Below are positions 19,513-27,527 of a stretch of DNA of 64,000 bases, piece by piece. The stretch covers positions 248,001 through 312,000 of the forward strand of contig CAUUJV010000001.1 of assembly GCA_963545565.1 (NCBI GenBank), written 5' to 3'. Position 1 is the first letter of the stretch; each line of letters begins with the position of its first letter. Source of the DNA: CAUUJV01 sp963545565. Lineage in GTDB: Bacteria > Actinomycetota > Actinomycetes > Actinomycetales > Bifidobacteriaceae. Position numbers and translations under genes: made by a program. Below the pieces are notes generated by a model. It made no database searches, had not been told where the DNA came from, and was given only the letters and a program-made list of their open reading frames with translations.

Positions 19513-21387
19513 TTAGCCAGCATTTTTAGCTGCAGCACGAATCTTATCTTGCGTATCTCGATCTGTGCCTTCACTTGTAGAGAGAGCCGCGATGAAGGCT
19601 TCTTGCGGAACTTCCACGTGGCCAAGCATCTTCATACGCTTTTTACCGACCTTCTGCTTTTCAAGTAGCTTTCGTTTACGCGTGATATCGCCGCCATAGC
19701 ATTTTGCGAGTACATCTTTACGCAAGGCGCGAATAGTTTCGCGAGCAATAATTCGGCTGCCAATTGCTGCTTGAATAGGAATTTCAAATTGCTGCCGAGG
19801 AATAAGCTCACGCAGTTTTTTCGTCATCATAACGCCATAAGAATATGCTTTGTCTCGATGTACTACAGCACTAAAAGCATCGACAGTATCACCCTGAATA
19901 AGAATATCAACTTTTACAAGGTCTGCGTCTTGCTCCCCTGCTTCGTGATAATCCAGGCTTGCATAGCCTTTGGTGCGGCTTTTTAACTGGTCAAAGAAAT
20001 TAAACACAATTTCAGCAAGAGGCATTTTGTAATGCATTTCGACGCGCTCAGGACTTATATATTCCATTGTGCCCATTTGACCACGGTGCTCTTGACACAG
20101 CTCCATAACGGCACCGATAAATTCCTTAGGCAAAATAATATCCGCGGCCACTACCGGCTCTGTAACCTTGCGAACCTTGCCTTCTGGGAATTCTGAAGGA
20201 TTTGTTACGTGATGCACGCTGCGGTCTTCCATTGTAACGTCATACGTAACGTTTGGTGCAGTGGAAATAAGATCAAGCCCAAATTCACGGCTCAAACGCT
20301 CAGAAACGATTTCCATATGGAGGAGTCCCAAAAATCCACAACGGAAACCAAATCCTAGCGCAACAGAAGTTTCTGGTTCATAAACAAGCGCTGCATCGTT
20401 GAGCTTGAGCTTATCGAGAGCATCACGCAGCTCTGGGAATTGAGCATTATCTACTGGGAACAAGCCAGCGTAAACCATTGGCTGAGGGTCTTTGTAGCCC
20501 GGCAACGGCTCTGTCGCCTGCTTATTTTCTGAGGTGATGGTATCGCCAACCTTTGATTGACTCACATCTTTCACGCCAGTAATAATGTATCCCACTTCAC
20601 CAGCAGCGAGCTTCTTAGTAGGCTGCATTTCAGGGCTGATCACGCCAAGCTCAATAGGATCGTGAACCGTGGAAAGTCCCATCATGCGAATCCTTTCACG
20701 GCTGCTGAGCGATCCATCAACCATACGTATATAGGTGACAATTCCGCGATAAGAATCATAGACAGAATCAAAAATCAATGCGCGTGCAGCAGAATCAGGG
20801 TTTCCTGTAGGCGCGGGAATGTCGCTGACAATTCTGTTGAGGAGTTCATCTACTCCTTCACCAGTTTTTCCAGATACTCGTAGGACTTCACTTGAATCAA
20901 TTCCCAGCAATCCTGCAATTTCCTCTGCATGCACGTCTGGTTCTGCGCTTGGTAAGTCAATTTTGTTGAGCACTGGGATAATGGCCAAATCATTGTCCAT
21001 AGCCATGTAGAGGTTGCTGAGAGTTTGAGCTTCAATACCTTGGGTGGCATCCACAAGCAAAACTGCGCCTTCGCATGCTGCAAGTGAGCGGGAAACCTCA
21101 TAGGAAAAATCCACATGACCTGGAGTGTCAATCATTCCTAGCGTGTACTCAGTTCCATCAACCGTCCATGGAACTCTCACTGCCTGAGACTTAATAGTGA
21201 TGCCGCGCTCCTGCTCAATATCCATGCGATCGAGAAAACGATCATGCATTTCACGCTGCTCAACTACGCCTGAAAGCTGGAGAATACGGTCTGCTACTGT
21301 AGATTTTCCGTGATCAATATGAGCGATGATGCAGAAGTTGCGGATTAAAGACTGATCAGTGGCCCCTGGTTGGTTCCTAACAGTCAT
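19513..21387 (-). CDS. lepA: Elongation factor 4 (LepA), translational GTPase
   Basis: 624-residue GTPase that acts on the ribosome (back-translocation or 30S biogenesis has been proposed). The ATG at 21387 follows AGGAGAG at good spacing; the open frame extends 14 codons further without similarity. G-motifs are AHIDHGKST (G1), DTPGHVDF (G3) and NKIDLP (G4). Domains II, III, V and the LepA-specific C-terminal domain (KVDILIQGDTVDAFSAVVH ... ITRKRKLLEKQKVGKKRMK) are all present, so it is full length. It is followed closely by hemW. The divergent rpsT begins 142 bp away on the other strand. Confidence 0.97.
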   Translation of the reverse strand: MTVRNQPGATDQSLIRNFCIIAHIDHGKSTVADRILQLSGVVEQREMHDRFLDRMDIEQERGITIKSQAVRVPWTVDGTEYTLGMIDTPGHVDFSYEVSRSLAACEGAVLLVDATQGIEAQTLSNLYMAMDNDLAIIPVLNKIDLPSAEPDVHAEEIAGLLGIDSSEVLRVSGKTGEGVDELLNRIVSDIPAPTGNPDSAARALIFDSVYDSYRGIVTYIRMVDGSLSSRERIRMMGLSTVHDPIELGVISPEMQPTKKLAAGEVGYIITGVKDVSQSKVGDTITSENKQATEPLPGYKDPQPMVYAGLFPVDNAQFPELRDALDKLKLNDAALVYEPETSVALGFGFRCGFLGLLHMEIVSERLSREFGLDLISTAPNVTYDVTMEDRSVHHVTNPSEFPEGKVRKVTEPVVAADIILPKEFIGAVMELCQEHRGQMGTMEYISPERVEMHYKMPLAEIVFNFFDQLKSRTKGYASLDYHEAGEQDADLVKVDILIQGDTVDAFSAVVHRDKAYSYGVMMTKKLRELIPRQQFEIPIQAAIGSRIIARETIRALRKDVLAKCYGGDITRKRKLLEKQKVGKKRMKMLGHVEVPQEAFIAALSTSEGTDRDTQDKIRAAAKNAG

Positions 21388-21528
21388 ATCACGCTCTCCT
21401 ATCTGGTTCTTTGAACACATATTGAACATAATTGCACAGCTTTTTAGCTGCGAATGTCAATTCTACATGAGTCATGGTATTATTACGGTTTGTATGCCGT
21501 TTAGAATATACGTCGTTTGGAGATAATA

Positions 21529-21789
21529 GTGGCAAACATTAAGTCGCAGAAGAAGCGTGTTCTCACCAATGAGAAAGCACACAAGCGTAACGTTGCTTTT
21601 AAGAGCCAGCTCAAGTCTGCTGTTCGTGCAACTCGCGAAGCAATTGCATCCGGAGATGTAAAGGCAGCTCAGGAAGCTTATGCAGTAGCAGCTCAGAAGC
21701 TTGATAAGGCTGCTGGTCGTGGAATCATCCACAAGAACCAGGCAGCAAACCGCAAGTCTGCTCTCGCTCTTGCAATCAACGCTCTCTAA
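21529..21789 (+). CDS. rpsT: 30S ribosomal protein S20
   Basis: 86 residues starting at a GTG (ANIKSQKKRVLTNEKAHKR), preceded by GGAGA. The ATG 12 bases earlier lies inside the ribosome-site region and is unlikely to be used. It is a small, basic, Lys- and Ala-rich helical protein that binds 16S rRNA in the 30S subunit. It is monocistronic, divergent from lepA, with a terminator directly after. The lepA-rpsT pairing is common in actinobacteria and firmicutes. Confidence 0.96.
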   Translation: MANIKSQKKRVLTNEKAHKRNVAFKSQLKSAVRATREAIASGDVKAAQEAYAVAAQKLDKAAGRGIIHKNQAANRKSALALAINAL

Positions 21790-21810
21790 AACAGCGTTTC
21801 CTAAGACTTT

Positions 21811-22551
21811 CTACTTTCTAAGGGTGGTCTCGCTTTGGTGAGACTGCCCTTTTTCATGTTTGTATTTCGCTTTACTGCTTTTATTGTTGCGATGTATAAG
21901 TTTGCGTGTGTAATCAAGATGATTGTGATGACGCTGCATAGCTCCGGGTACAAAAATATTGTATTTCAGTGATGCCAGGCGAATAGCCACTACCGCCACT
22001 ATGACAAGCAAATTTAGTATGGATTCCACTGATGAGCTATAGAAATGGTTGAGTTGACCGCGGTATATAAAGACGGCACAAATACAGGCACCAATTGCTG
22101 GTGTAGCGTACATGTGTTTATCTCGAATAATAGAGGGAATTTGACCAACAATAATATCGCGGATTGTACCGCCACCTATTGCTGTAAGTACTCCAAGGAA
22201 AACGGCTGTCATGCCACTCATCCCGTAGCTCAGTCCTTTAACCGTGCCGTTAACAGCAAATAGAGCAACTCCCACGGCATCTGTAATGAGCATCGACCAT
22301 TTTAGACTTTCAAGTTCGGGATGAATCCATGCTACGAGGAAGCCAGCAGCCAAAGCAATAAGAATGAGCGTATGGTCTGAAATTCCCACTGGAGGGTAAA
22401 TTCCAAGGAGTATGTCGCGTACGATTCCTCCGCCTAAGGCAGTAGCCCACGCCGTCACAAGAATAGAGAATAAATCATAATGCTTTCGTACGGCGACTAA
22501 ACCACCGTTAAGACCAGAAAAAAGAACTGCAATATATTCCATTGTCGTCAT
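21811..22551 (-). CDS. TRIC-type / UPF0126 membrane protein
   Basis: About 246 residues from ATG 22551; GTG codons at 22581/22578 and an ATG at 22542 are alternatives, none with a strong ribosome site. There are two repeated three-helix units, each with the glycine motif of the family: TALGGGIVRDILLG and TAIGGGTIRDIIVGQIP. Prokaryotic members fold like trimeric intracellular cation channels. The C-terminal 40 residues are basic and hydrophilic (HNHLDYTRKLIHRNNKSSKAK). The gene is convergent with rpsT, and the rpsT terminator stem lies inside its last codons. It lies 114 bp downstream of ilvE, with an intrinsic terminator between, so it probably has its own promoter. Confidence 0.85.
   Translation of the reverse strand: MTTMEYIAVLFSGLNGGLVAVRKHYDLFSILVTAWATALGGGIVRDILLGIYPPVGISDHTLILIALAAGFLVAWIHPELESLKWSMLITDAVGVALFAVNGTVKGLSYGMSGMTAVFLGVLTAIGGGTIRDIIVGQIPSIIRDKHMYATPAIGACICAVFIYRGQLNHFYSSSVESILNLLVIVAVVAIRLASLKYNIFVPGAMQRHHNHLDYTRKLIHRNNKSSKAKYKHEKGQSHQSETTLRK
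21819..21855 (+). terminator. Rho-independent terminator of rpsT
   Basis: A 12-bp stem (AAGGGTGGTCTC pairing with GAGACTGCCCTT through two G-U pairs) is followed directly by TTTTT. It starts 30 bp after the rpsT stop and overlaps the 3' end of the convergent TRIC-type gene. Confidence 0.8.
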
Positions 22552-22602
22552 CGTTGCGGTTAAAAAGTCGCTTTGCACCACTTCATTGTATATAAGTACA
22601 TA

Positions 22603-22645
22603 TAAAAACCGAGGAACACTTACCGTTTTCGATGAGTTCCTCGGT
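22603..22645 (-). terminator. Rho-independent terminator of ilvE
   Basis: A perfect 10-bp stem, ACCGAGGAAC / GTTCCTCGGT (22636-22645 and 22608-22617), is followed on the minus strand by a T-rich run. It lies 20 bp after the ilvE stop and before the TRIC-type gene. Confidence 0.8.
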
Positions 22646-22665
22646 CTTAAGAAAATCAGCTTTAA

Positions 22666-23796
22666 TTAGTCTTGAATCTTCCACATCCAGTTGTGAGGAT
22701 CTTCAACATCGCCCCACTGAATGCCCATAAGCTTTTCACGCAAAGCAACAGTGTATTCACCTACTGCTTCGTTGCTGACGCTTACGTCAAATTCTTCAGA
22801 CTTGAAGCGACCGATTGGGGTGACAATTGCAGCAGTGCCGCATGCAAATATCTCAGTAACTTCGCCAGATTTAATATCTTCGATGAGTTCCGTCAAAGGA
22901 ATCATACGCTCTACTACATCGCGACCATCATCCTTAGCGAGTTCAATAATAGAGCGACGTGTTACACCAGGAAGAATATTACCAGTGAGGCTTGGAGTTT
23001 CAAGATGACTATCCTTATGGACGGTAAACATATTCATACCACCAAGCTCTTCGAGATAAGTCTTGGTTGCGGCGTCAACAAAGCATACTTGCTCACAGCC
23101 GTGGTCAAAACCAATGTACTCACCCATAAGAGATGCAGAATAGTTTCCGCCGCACTTTGCGTAGCCAGTGCCACCAGGGCCTGTGCGGAACCATTTATTC
23201 TCTACCCAAATACTCACTGGCTTAACACCTTGTGGGAAATAAGGGCCAGAAGGAGAAGCGATAACGCAGTATTCAACTTCCTTAGCCTTACGCACACCCA
23301 AGAAGGACTCAGATGCGAACATGAATGGACGCATATAAAGGGTGTAATCATGGCGAGAAGGAACCCAGCTTGCATCTGCCTTCGCAAGAGCTGCTACAGA
23401 ACCGATAAAGTCGTCAACTGGCAAGCTTGGAAGGCATAAACGTGCTGCTGAATTCTGGAAGCGCTCTGCATTAGCATCTGGGCGGAACATCCATAAAGAG
23501 TTGTCAGAGTGACGATAAACCTTCAATCCTTCGAAAATTTCCTGAGCATAGTGCAAAACGGACGCACCAGGATCCATCTTCAATGGACCATAAGGCTCAA
23601 TGCGACGGTCAGACCAACCCTCTCCCTCGGTCCACGTCATATGAGCCATGGAATCAGAAAATACTTGGCCAAAGGCTGGCTTATCAATCATTTCTGCTCG
23701 TTTAGAGTCAGACACCTTATGATCGTGAGGAAGAACTGCAAAAGGCTTTGCGAGTTCATTCAATTTGCTTGGATCATGATGGTTATTTTCAGTCAT
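22666..23796 (-). CDS. ilvE: Branched-chain amino acid aminotransferase
   Basis: 376-residue fold-type IV PLP enzyme. It interconverts leucine, isoleucine and valine with their 2-oxo acids, using glutamate. ATG 23796 starts MTENNHHDPSKLNELAKPF; the frame extends 36 codons upstream, without family similarity. The PLP lysine lies in GTGYAKCGGNYSASL, and the family signature EELGGMNMF follows. The class II BCAT layout (about 360-380 residues, actinobacterial and eukaryotic type) fits. The ribosome site (GAAGAAG) is weak. It is monocistronic, ended by a clear terminator. Confidence 0.95.
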   Translation of the reverse strand: MTENNHHDPSKLNELAKPFAVLPHDHKVSDSKRAEMIDKPAFGQVFSDSMAHMTWTEGEGWSDRRIEPYGPLKMDPGASVLHYAQEIFEGLKVYRHSDNSLWMFRPDANAERFQNSAARLCLPSLPVDDFIGSVAALAKADASWVPSRHDYTLYMRPFMFASESFLGVRKAKEVEYCVIASPSGPYFPQGVKPVSIWVENKWFRTGPGGTGYAKCGGNYSASLMGEYIGFDHGCEQVCFVDAATKTYLEELGGMNMFTVHKDSHLETPSLTGNILPGVTRRSIIELAKDDGRDVVERMIPLTELIEDIKSGEVTEIFACGTAAIVTPIGRFKSEEFDVSVSNEAVGEYTVALREKLMGIQWGDVEDPHNWMWKIQD

Positions 23797-23950
23797 AACA
23801 CACTTCTTCATTACAAATAGAAAATCATTCATGTATCGCAGCTCGTGGCAGCGAACTGCAATTACTTTCTCACATCTTATCGATTTCGTACAGAAAAACG
23901 TCACTATGTGAAAATGAACGGAGCGTCGAGCTTAAAGGATAATCAAAAGA

Positions 23951-23989
23951 ATAATCAAAAAGCCCGCTCCCAAATATTGAGAACGGGCC
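23951..23989 (-). terminator. Rho-independent terminator of rplY
   Basis: On the minus strand, a 9-bp stem (GCCCGTTCT / GGAGCGGGC, with two G-U pairs) at 23962-23988 is followed by TTTTTGATTATTC. It lies 59 bp after the rplY stop. Confidence 0.75.
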
Positions 23990-24047
23990 AGACGATGCTA
24001 TTGCATCAGAGACTCAGTAAAAACTCAAGTAGAGATTTGCTCAAGAA

Positions 24048-24644
24048 TTACTCAGCGTCTGCTGCTGGTGCAGCTGCTTCTACTTCAGTTGTAGATTCAG
24101 TTTCATCTGCAGGAACCTCAACAGTTACTACGGATTCTTCTGGATTCTCAACTGCGAGCTCTACGCCTTCAGGAAGCTCAACATCCTTTGCGAATACCTT
24201 TGCGCCATCAAGCAAGCCATCAACGTTAACAGTGATGCGCTCAGGAAGATTTGCAATATCAGCACGAACACGAAGTTCCTGAATATCTACGAATGCAACC
24301 GCTGCACCCTTTGGATCACCTTCAACGAAGACTGGAACTTCAACTTCAATCTTTTCTCCAGCCCTAACTTCGTAGAAGTCAATGTGCTCAACAATACGCT
24401 TAACTGGATTGCGCTGAACATCCTTAACGACCGCCAACTTAGATTCTTCACCGTACTTGAGCTCGAAGAGAGCATTGGTGTGGCGAAGTGCCAAAGTTGT
24501 TTCCTTTGCAGGAAGTGTAAGGAATGTAGGCTCTTCTCCGCCTGCATATACTGTTGCAGGAATCAGGTTAGCCACGCGCATGCGACGCGCAAAGCCCTTT
24601 CCAAACTGAGTGCGAACATCGCCTTGAAGTGTAATATCTGCCAT
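24048..24644 (-). CDS. rplY: 50S ribosomal protein L25 / general stress protein Ctc
   Basis: 199 residues, the long two-domain (TL5/Ctc) form that binds 5S rRNA. ATG 24644 follows AAAGGAG. The N-terminal L25 domain is MADITLQGDVRTQFGKGFAR to about residue 95. The C-terminal TL5 domain contains EVPVFVEGDPKG and the DVELPEGVEL motif typical of the family. The tail after about residue 170 is acidic and Ala-rich. It is monocistronic, with a leader hairpin and a terminator. Confidence 0.95.
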   Translation of the reverse strand: MADITLQGDVRTQFGKGFARRMRVANLIPATVYAGGEEPTFLTLPAKETTLALRHTNALFELKYGEESKLAVVKDVQRNPVKRIVEHIDFYEVRAGEKIEVEVPVFVEGDPKGAAVAFVDIQELRVRADIANLPERITVNVDGLLDGAKVFAKDVELPEGVELAVENPEESVVTVEVPADETESTTEVEAAAPAADAE

Positions 24645-24723
24645 GTAATACTCCTTTCGCTGGCCTTGGAACATATTCTCACACCAACGGGAGCTCAAGG
24701 CTTCCATGGGCCGAGTCGATAAC

Positions 24724-24739
24724 GGGTGACTCTTCACCC
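24724..24739. repeat. Perfect inverted repeat in the rplY leader
   Basis: GGGTGA-N4-TCACCC, an uninterrupted 6-bp stem with a 4-base loop, about 80-95 bp upstream of the rplY start. It has no T-run, so it is not a terminator. It may be an RNA structure in the leader or a protein site; the role is unknown. Confidence 0.35.
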
Positions 24740-24780
24740 CTCGCCAAGGACTTTTTTAGTGTAACAACAAGCCTCTACTT

Positions 24781-25613
24781 TTATTCACACGCTATCCCGT
24801 CACCATCGCGGTCTAACTTTCGCGAATATCCAGGATCGCCAGTATGCAATGGTGCTTTCCCAGCTTTACGCACTGCTGTGCAATTTTGATAATAGGTATT
24901 TTGTTGTGCTTGTTGCTGTGCCTGTTGAGCTGCTGCAGCTGCGGCCGCGGCAGCGGCAGCATCTTGCTGTTTCTTATATTCGATGTTTGAATTTACTTCG
25001 CTCATAGCTGAGGTAACTTCGTTGGCAGCATTCGTTATTTGCTCAGGGACTGAATCTGAGGAATTAATAAGGTTCTGTAGGTTGTCGCACTTCTCCCTCA
25101 AAGAAGTTCTATATCCGTCATTCTCCATTTGTCCAGCAGAAGAGTTGTAAAGAGAGTTTCCCTGATCAAGAGTAGGTTGAGCAGTTGCTTTTGCATCATT
25201 AACAAGTTTTAAACTAATACTTGCCGTCACCGCATCCATCGCGATGCCCATCTTTGTCGTTGCTTTTGTAATTCTCTTAGCTGATTTACTTCTTTTAAGA
25301 AGCTTTTGAATTTTTGTAATCCTTTTCTTTAGCAATTCTCTTGTTGCCTCATCTGCAACTTTTCCTGCTGAATCTGCATATGTAGACTTAGCTAATTTTA
25401 GTTGTAATTTAGCTTTTTTCTTAGCTGTTTTAAGAGTTTTGATTTTTTGCGTGGCTTTCAGCGCTAGGCTTTTGATGAGGTAGTAACACTGACAGAATTA
25501 CTTTTAATAGTTTTAACTGGGCTGAATGCACCTAAAGATAAGCAAAAAGTAGCAATTACAAAAGATGCAAAGAAATTTTTCAATATCCTATGTCTGAAAC
25601 GAAACATTCTCAT
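24781..25613 (-). pseudogene. Secreted excalibur-domain protein gene, broken by a frameshift
   Basis: The 5' part (start ATG 25613 or 25607 after GAGGAAG) encodes a basic N-terminus and a signal peptide (FFASFVIATFCLSLGAFSP), then stops at 25464-25466. The other frame is open from 25497 to 24781. It continues with a Lys/Ala/Leu-rich helix, a central domain, an Ala/Gln tract (about 11 Ala) and a C-terminal excalibur motif (LDRDGDGIACE, a calcium-binding DxDxDG loop). One extra A in the AAAA run at 25470-25473 would join the two parts in frame, giving about 278 residues with the signal peptide intact. It could be a true pseudogene, a phase-variable homopolymer or a sequencing error. The 3' ORF alone could start only at a TTG (25335) and would lack a signal peptide. 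Confidence 0.75.
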
Positions 25614-25691
25614 TCTTCTTCCTCTAAGGATAAGAATGCCCATCATTGGGCTCTTATCCACCAGATAATATTAACATTTCAGCTCCGATAA

Positions 25692-25730
25692 ATAAAAAAA
25701 ATAGGGGAAGGCGTCGCTATCTTCCCCTAT
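25692..25730 (-). terminator. Rho-independent terminator of the pnt operon
   Basis: A perfect 10-bp stem, ATAGGGGAAG / CTTCCCCTAT (25701-25730) with a 10-base loop, is followed on the minus strand by an eight- to nine-base T run. It lies 47 bp after the pntB stop. Confidence 0.85.
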
Positions 25731-25776
25731 AGGAATTTTCAATTATATTTTTATGCTGCAATTGGTATTGAGCAAA

Positions 25777-27189
25777 TTAGTCAGCAATCAGCTCTTTTAC
25801 AGCATTGATAACTGCTTGAAGCTGAGCTTTTGCATCGCCAAAGAGCATCTGAGTTTTAGGATCAAAATAAAGCTCATTCTCAATGCCTGCATATCCCTTG
25901 CCGCGGCCGCGCTTAATGACCACAGTACTTTGAGACTTATCAACATCGAGAATTGGCATACCAGAAACTGCTGTGCCAGGTTTACGCGCAGCTGGATTAG
26001 TTACATCGTTTGCGCCCACAACCAGAGAAACTGCGGCTGACGGGAATTGCGGGTTGATGTCATCTAAATCAACAAGCTCTTCATAAGGAACATTAGCTTC
26101 TGCAAGCAGCACGTTCATATGACCAGGCATACGGCCAGCTACCGGGTGAATTGCGTAGCTGACTTCGATATCGCGGCTTTTTAGGAGCTCTGCCAAATCG
26201 GCAAGTTCACGCTGAGCCTGTGCTTGTGCCAAACCGAAACCTGGAACAAAGATAACCTTATCCGCATAAACAAGCTGAACTGCAACGTCGTCTGCGGTAG
26301 TCTCGCGCATAGTTCCGCTGACACCTTCACCACCAGCTGCAGCGTTATCGCCGCCAAAGCCACCAATGAGAACACTTGAAAGTGGACGATTCATAGCCTG
26401 AGCCATGAGCACAGAAAGTGTCACGCCTGCAGAACCCACAAGCGCACCGGCTATAATCAATGCAACATTGTCAATAGCTAAACCAGACATTGCCACTGCA
26501 GTACCTGTGCATGCATTGAGCACAGAAATAACAACCGGCATGTCTGCACCGCCAATAGGAAGCACAAAGAGCAAACCATAAATAATTGCTAGAACAGTAA
26601 CAATGATGCTCCACAACACACGATTCTCAGGCTGAATGCACAGCATAACAAATCCAGCAATCGTTGCAATGATGACAACTATATTCCATAGATTACGCGC
26701 TGGAAGTGCGATTGGATTTCCAGGTAGAATACCCTGCAATTTACCTGCTGCCACGAGAGATCCAGAGAAGGTTACAGAGCCGATAATAATGCCTAGTCCC
26801 GCAGTGATAAGCAGAACAAGAGTCAACTCATCAAAACCAGTAGTCAAAATATCGTTCAATGCCACGAGTGCTGCAGCACCACCACCTACAGTGTTAAACA
26901 CTGAAACAAGCTGTGGCATATCAGTCATTTCAACTTTTTTAGCAGACCATACGCCAGCAATACCACCAATAGCAATACCTGCAATGAGGATTCCGATAGC
27001 TGTTGCGCTTACGAACCCTGTAATAAACAAATGGATGAATGCCATGCAGACCGCTATAACCATACCAATTGCGGAAATCTGGTTACCTTTACGAGCAGTC
27101 TTTGGCGAGTTCATATAGTGCAAGCCAACTACAAAGAGAACAGCTGAGAAGAGGTAAACAAACCAAGCAATAATCTCAATAGCACTCAT
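25777..27189 (-). CDS. pntB: NAD(P) transhydrogenase subunit beta
   Basis: 470 residues. It forms the proton channel and NADP(H)-binding part of the membrane transhydrogenase that makes NADPH from NADH using the proton gradient. There are about nine hydrophobic helices up to about residue 275, with AVAMSGLAIDN and GGFGGDNAAAGGEG in the connecting region. The soluble NADP domain follows: VIFVPGFGLAQAQAQRELAD, HPVAGRMPGHMNVLLAEANV and VGANDVTNPAARK. It is the last gene of pntAA-pntAB-pntB (2 bp after pntAB), followed by a strong terminator. Confidence 0.96.
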   Translation of the reverse strand: MSAIEIIAWFVYLFSAVLFVVGLHYMNSPKTARKGNQISAIGMVIAVCMAFIHLFITGFVSATAIGILIAGIAIGGIAGVWSAKKVEMTDMPQLVSVFNTVGGGAAALVALNDILTTGFDELTLVLLITAGLGIIIGSVTFSGSLVAAGKLQGILPGNPIALPARNLWNIVVIIATIAGFVMLCIQPENRVLWSIIVTVLAIIYGLLFVLPIGGADMPVVISVLNACTGTAVAMSGLAIDNVALIIAGALVGSAGVTLSVLMAQAMNRPLSSVLIGGFGGDNAAAGGEGVSGTMRETTADDVAVQLVYADKVIFVPGFGLAQAQAQRELADLAELLKSRDIEVSYAIHPVAGRMPGHMNVLLAEANVPYEELVDLDDINPQFPSAAVSLVVGANDVTNPAARKPGTAVSGMPILDVDKSQSTVVIKRGRGKGYAGIENELYFDPKTQMLFGDAKAQLQAVINAVKELIAD

Positions 27190-27191
27190 AT

Positions 27192-27527
27192 TTACTTCTC
27201 CTTCTCAGTGGTCTTTGCAGAAGATGCATCAGAAGAATCAGACTTTGGCTTAGATGACTTGAACATTTCAAGCATGCGATCAGTGACCACATAGCCACCT
27301 ACAACATTCATAGTTCCAAGCACTGCAGCGAGGAAAATAAAAACATATGCCAAAGGAGTATTTGCATGGGCAGCAACAATAACTACGCCTACAATCACAA
27401 TGCCATGGATAGAATTTGCTCCACTCATCAATGGAGTGTGCAAAGTTGCAGGAACCTTACCAATAACCTCGACTCCAATGAGGAGCGCAAGCACAAATAG
27501 TGTGATTGCAACAACTAAAGTATTCAT
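27192..27527 (-). CDS. pntAB: NAD(P) transhydrogenase subunit alpha, membrane part (PntAB)
   Basis: 111 residues with three or four hydrophobic helices (AITLFVLALLIGVEV, IVIVGVVIVAAHA, YVFIFLAAVLGTMNVVGGYV) and the family signature GGYVVTDRMLEMF. It corresponds to the C-terminal membrane segment of one-piece PntA. Its ATG overlaps the stop of pntAA by one base (TAATG). The tail after residue 90 is charged and Ser/Lys-rich. Confidence 0.94.
   Translation of the reverse strand: MNTLVVAITLFVLALLIGVEVIGKVPATLHTPLMSGANSIHGIVIVGVVIVAAHANTPLAYVFIFLAAVLGTMNVVGGYVVTDRMLEMFKSSKPKSDSSDASSAKTTEKEK

Noticed and set aside
22672..23439. 255-codon open frame on the plus strand
   Set aside because: It lies entirely antisense to ilvE, has no ribosome site and shows low-complexity, Cys- and His-rich translation typical of a shadow frame.
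25464..25500. Programmed -1 frameshifting in the excalibur gene
   Set aside because: The run is only AAAA, with no classical slippery heptamer and no downstream hairpin that I can see, so mutation or slippage is simpler.
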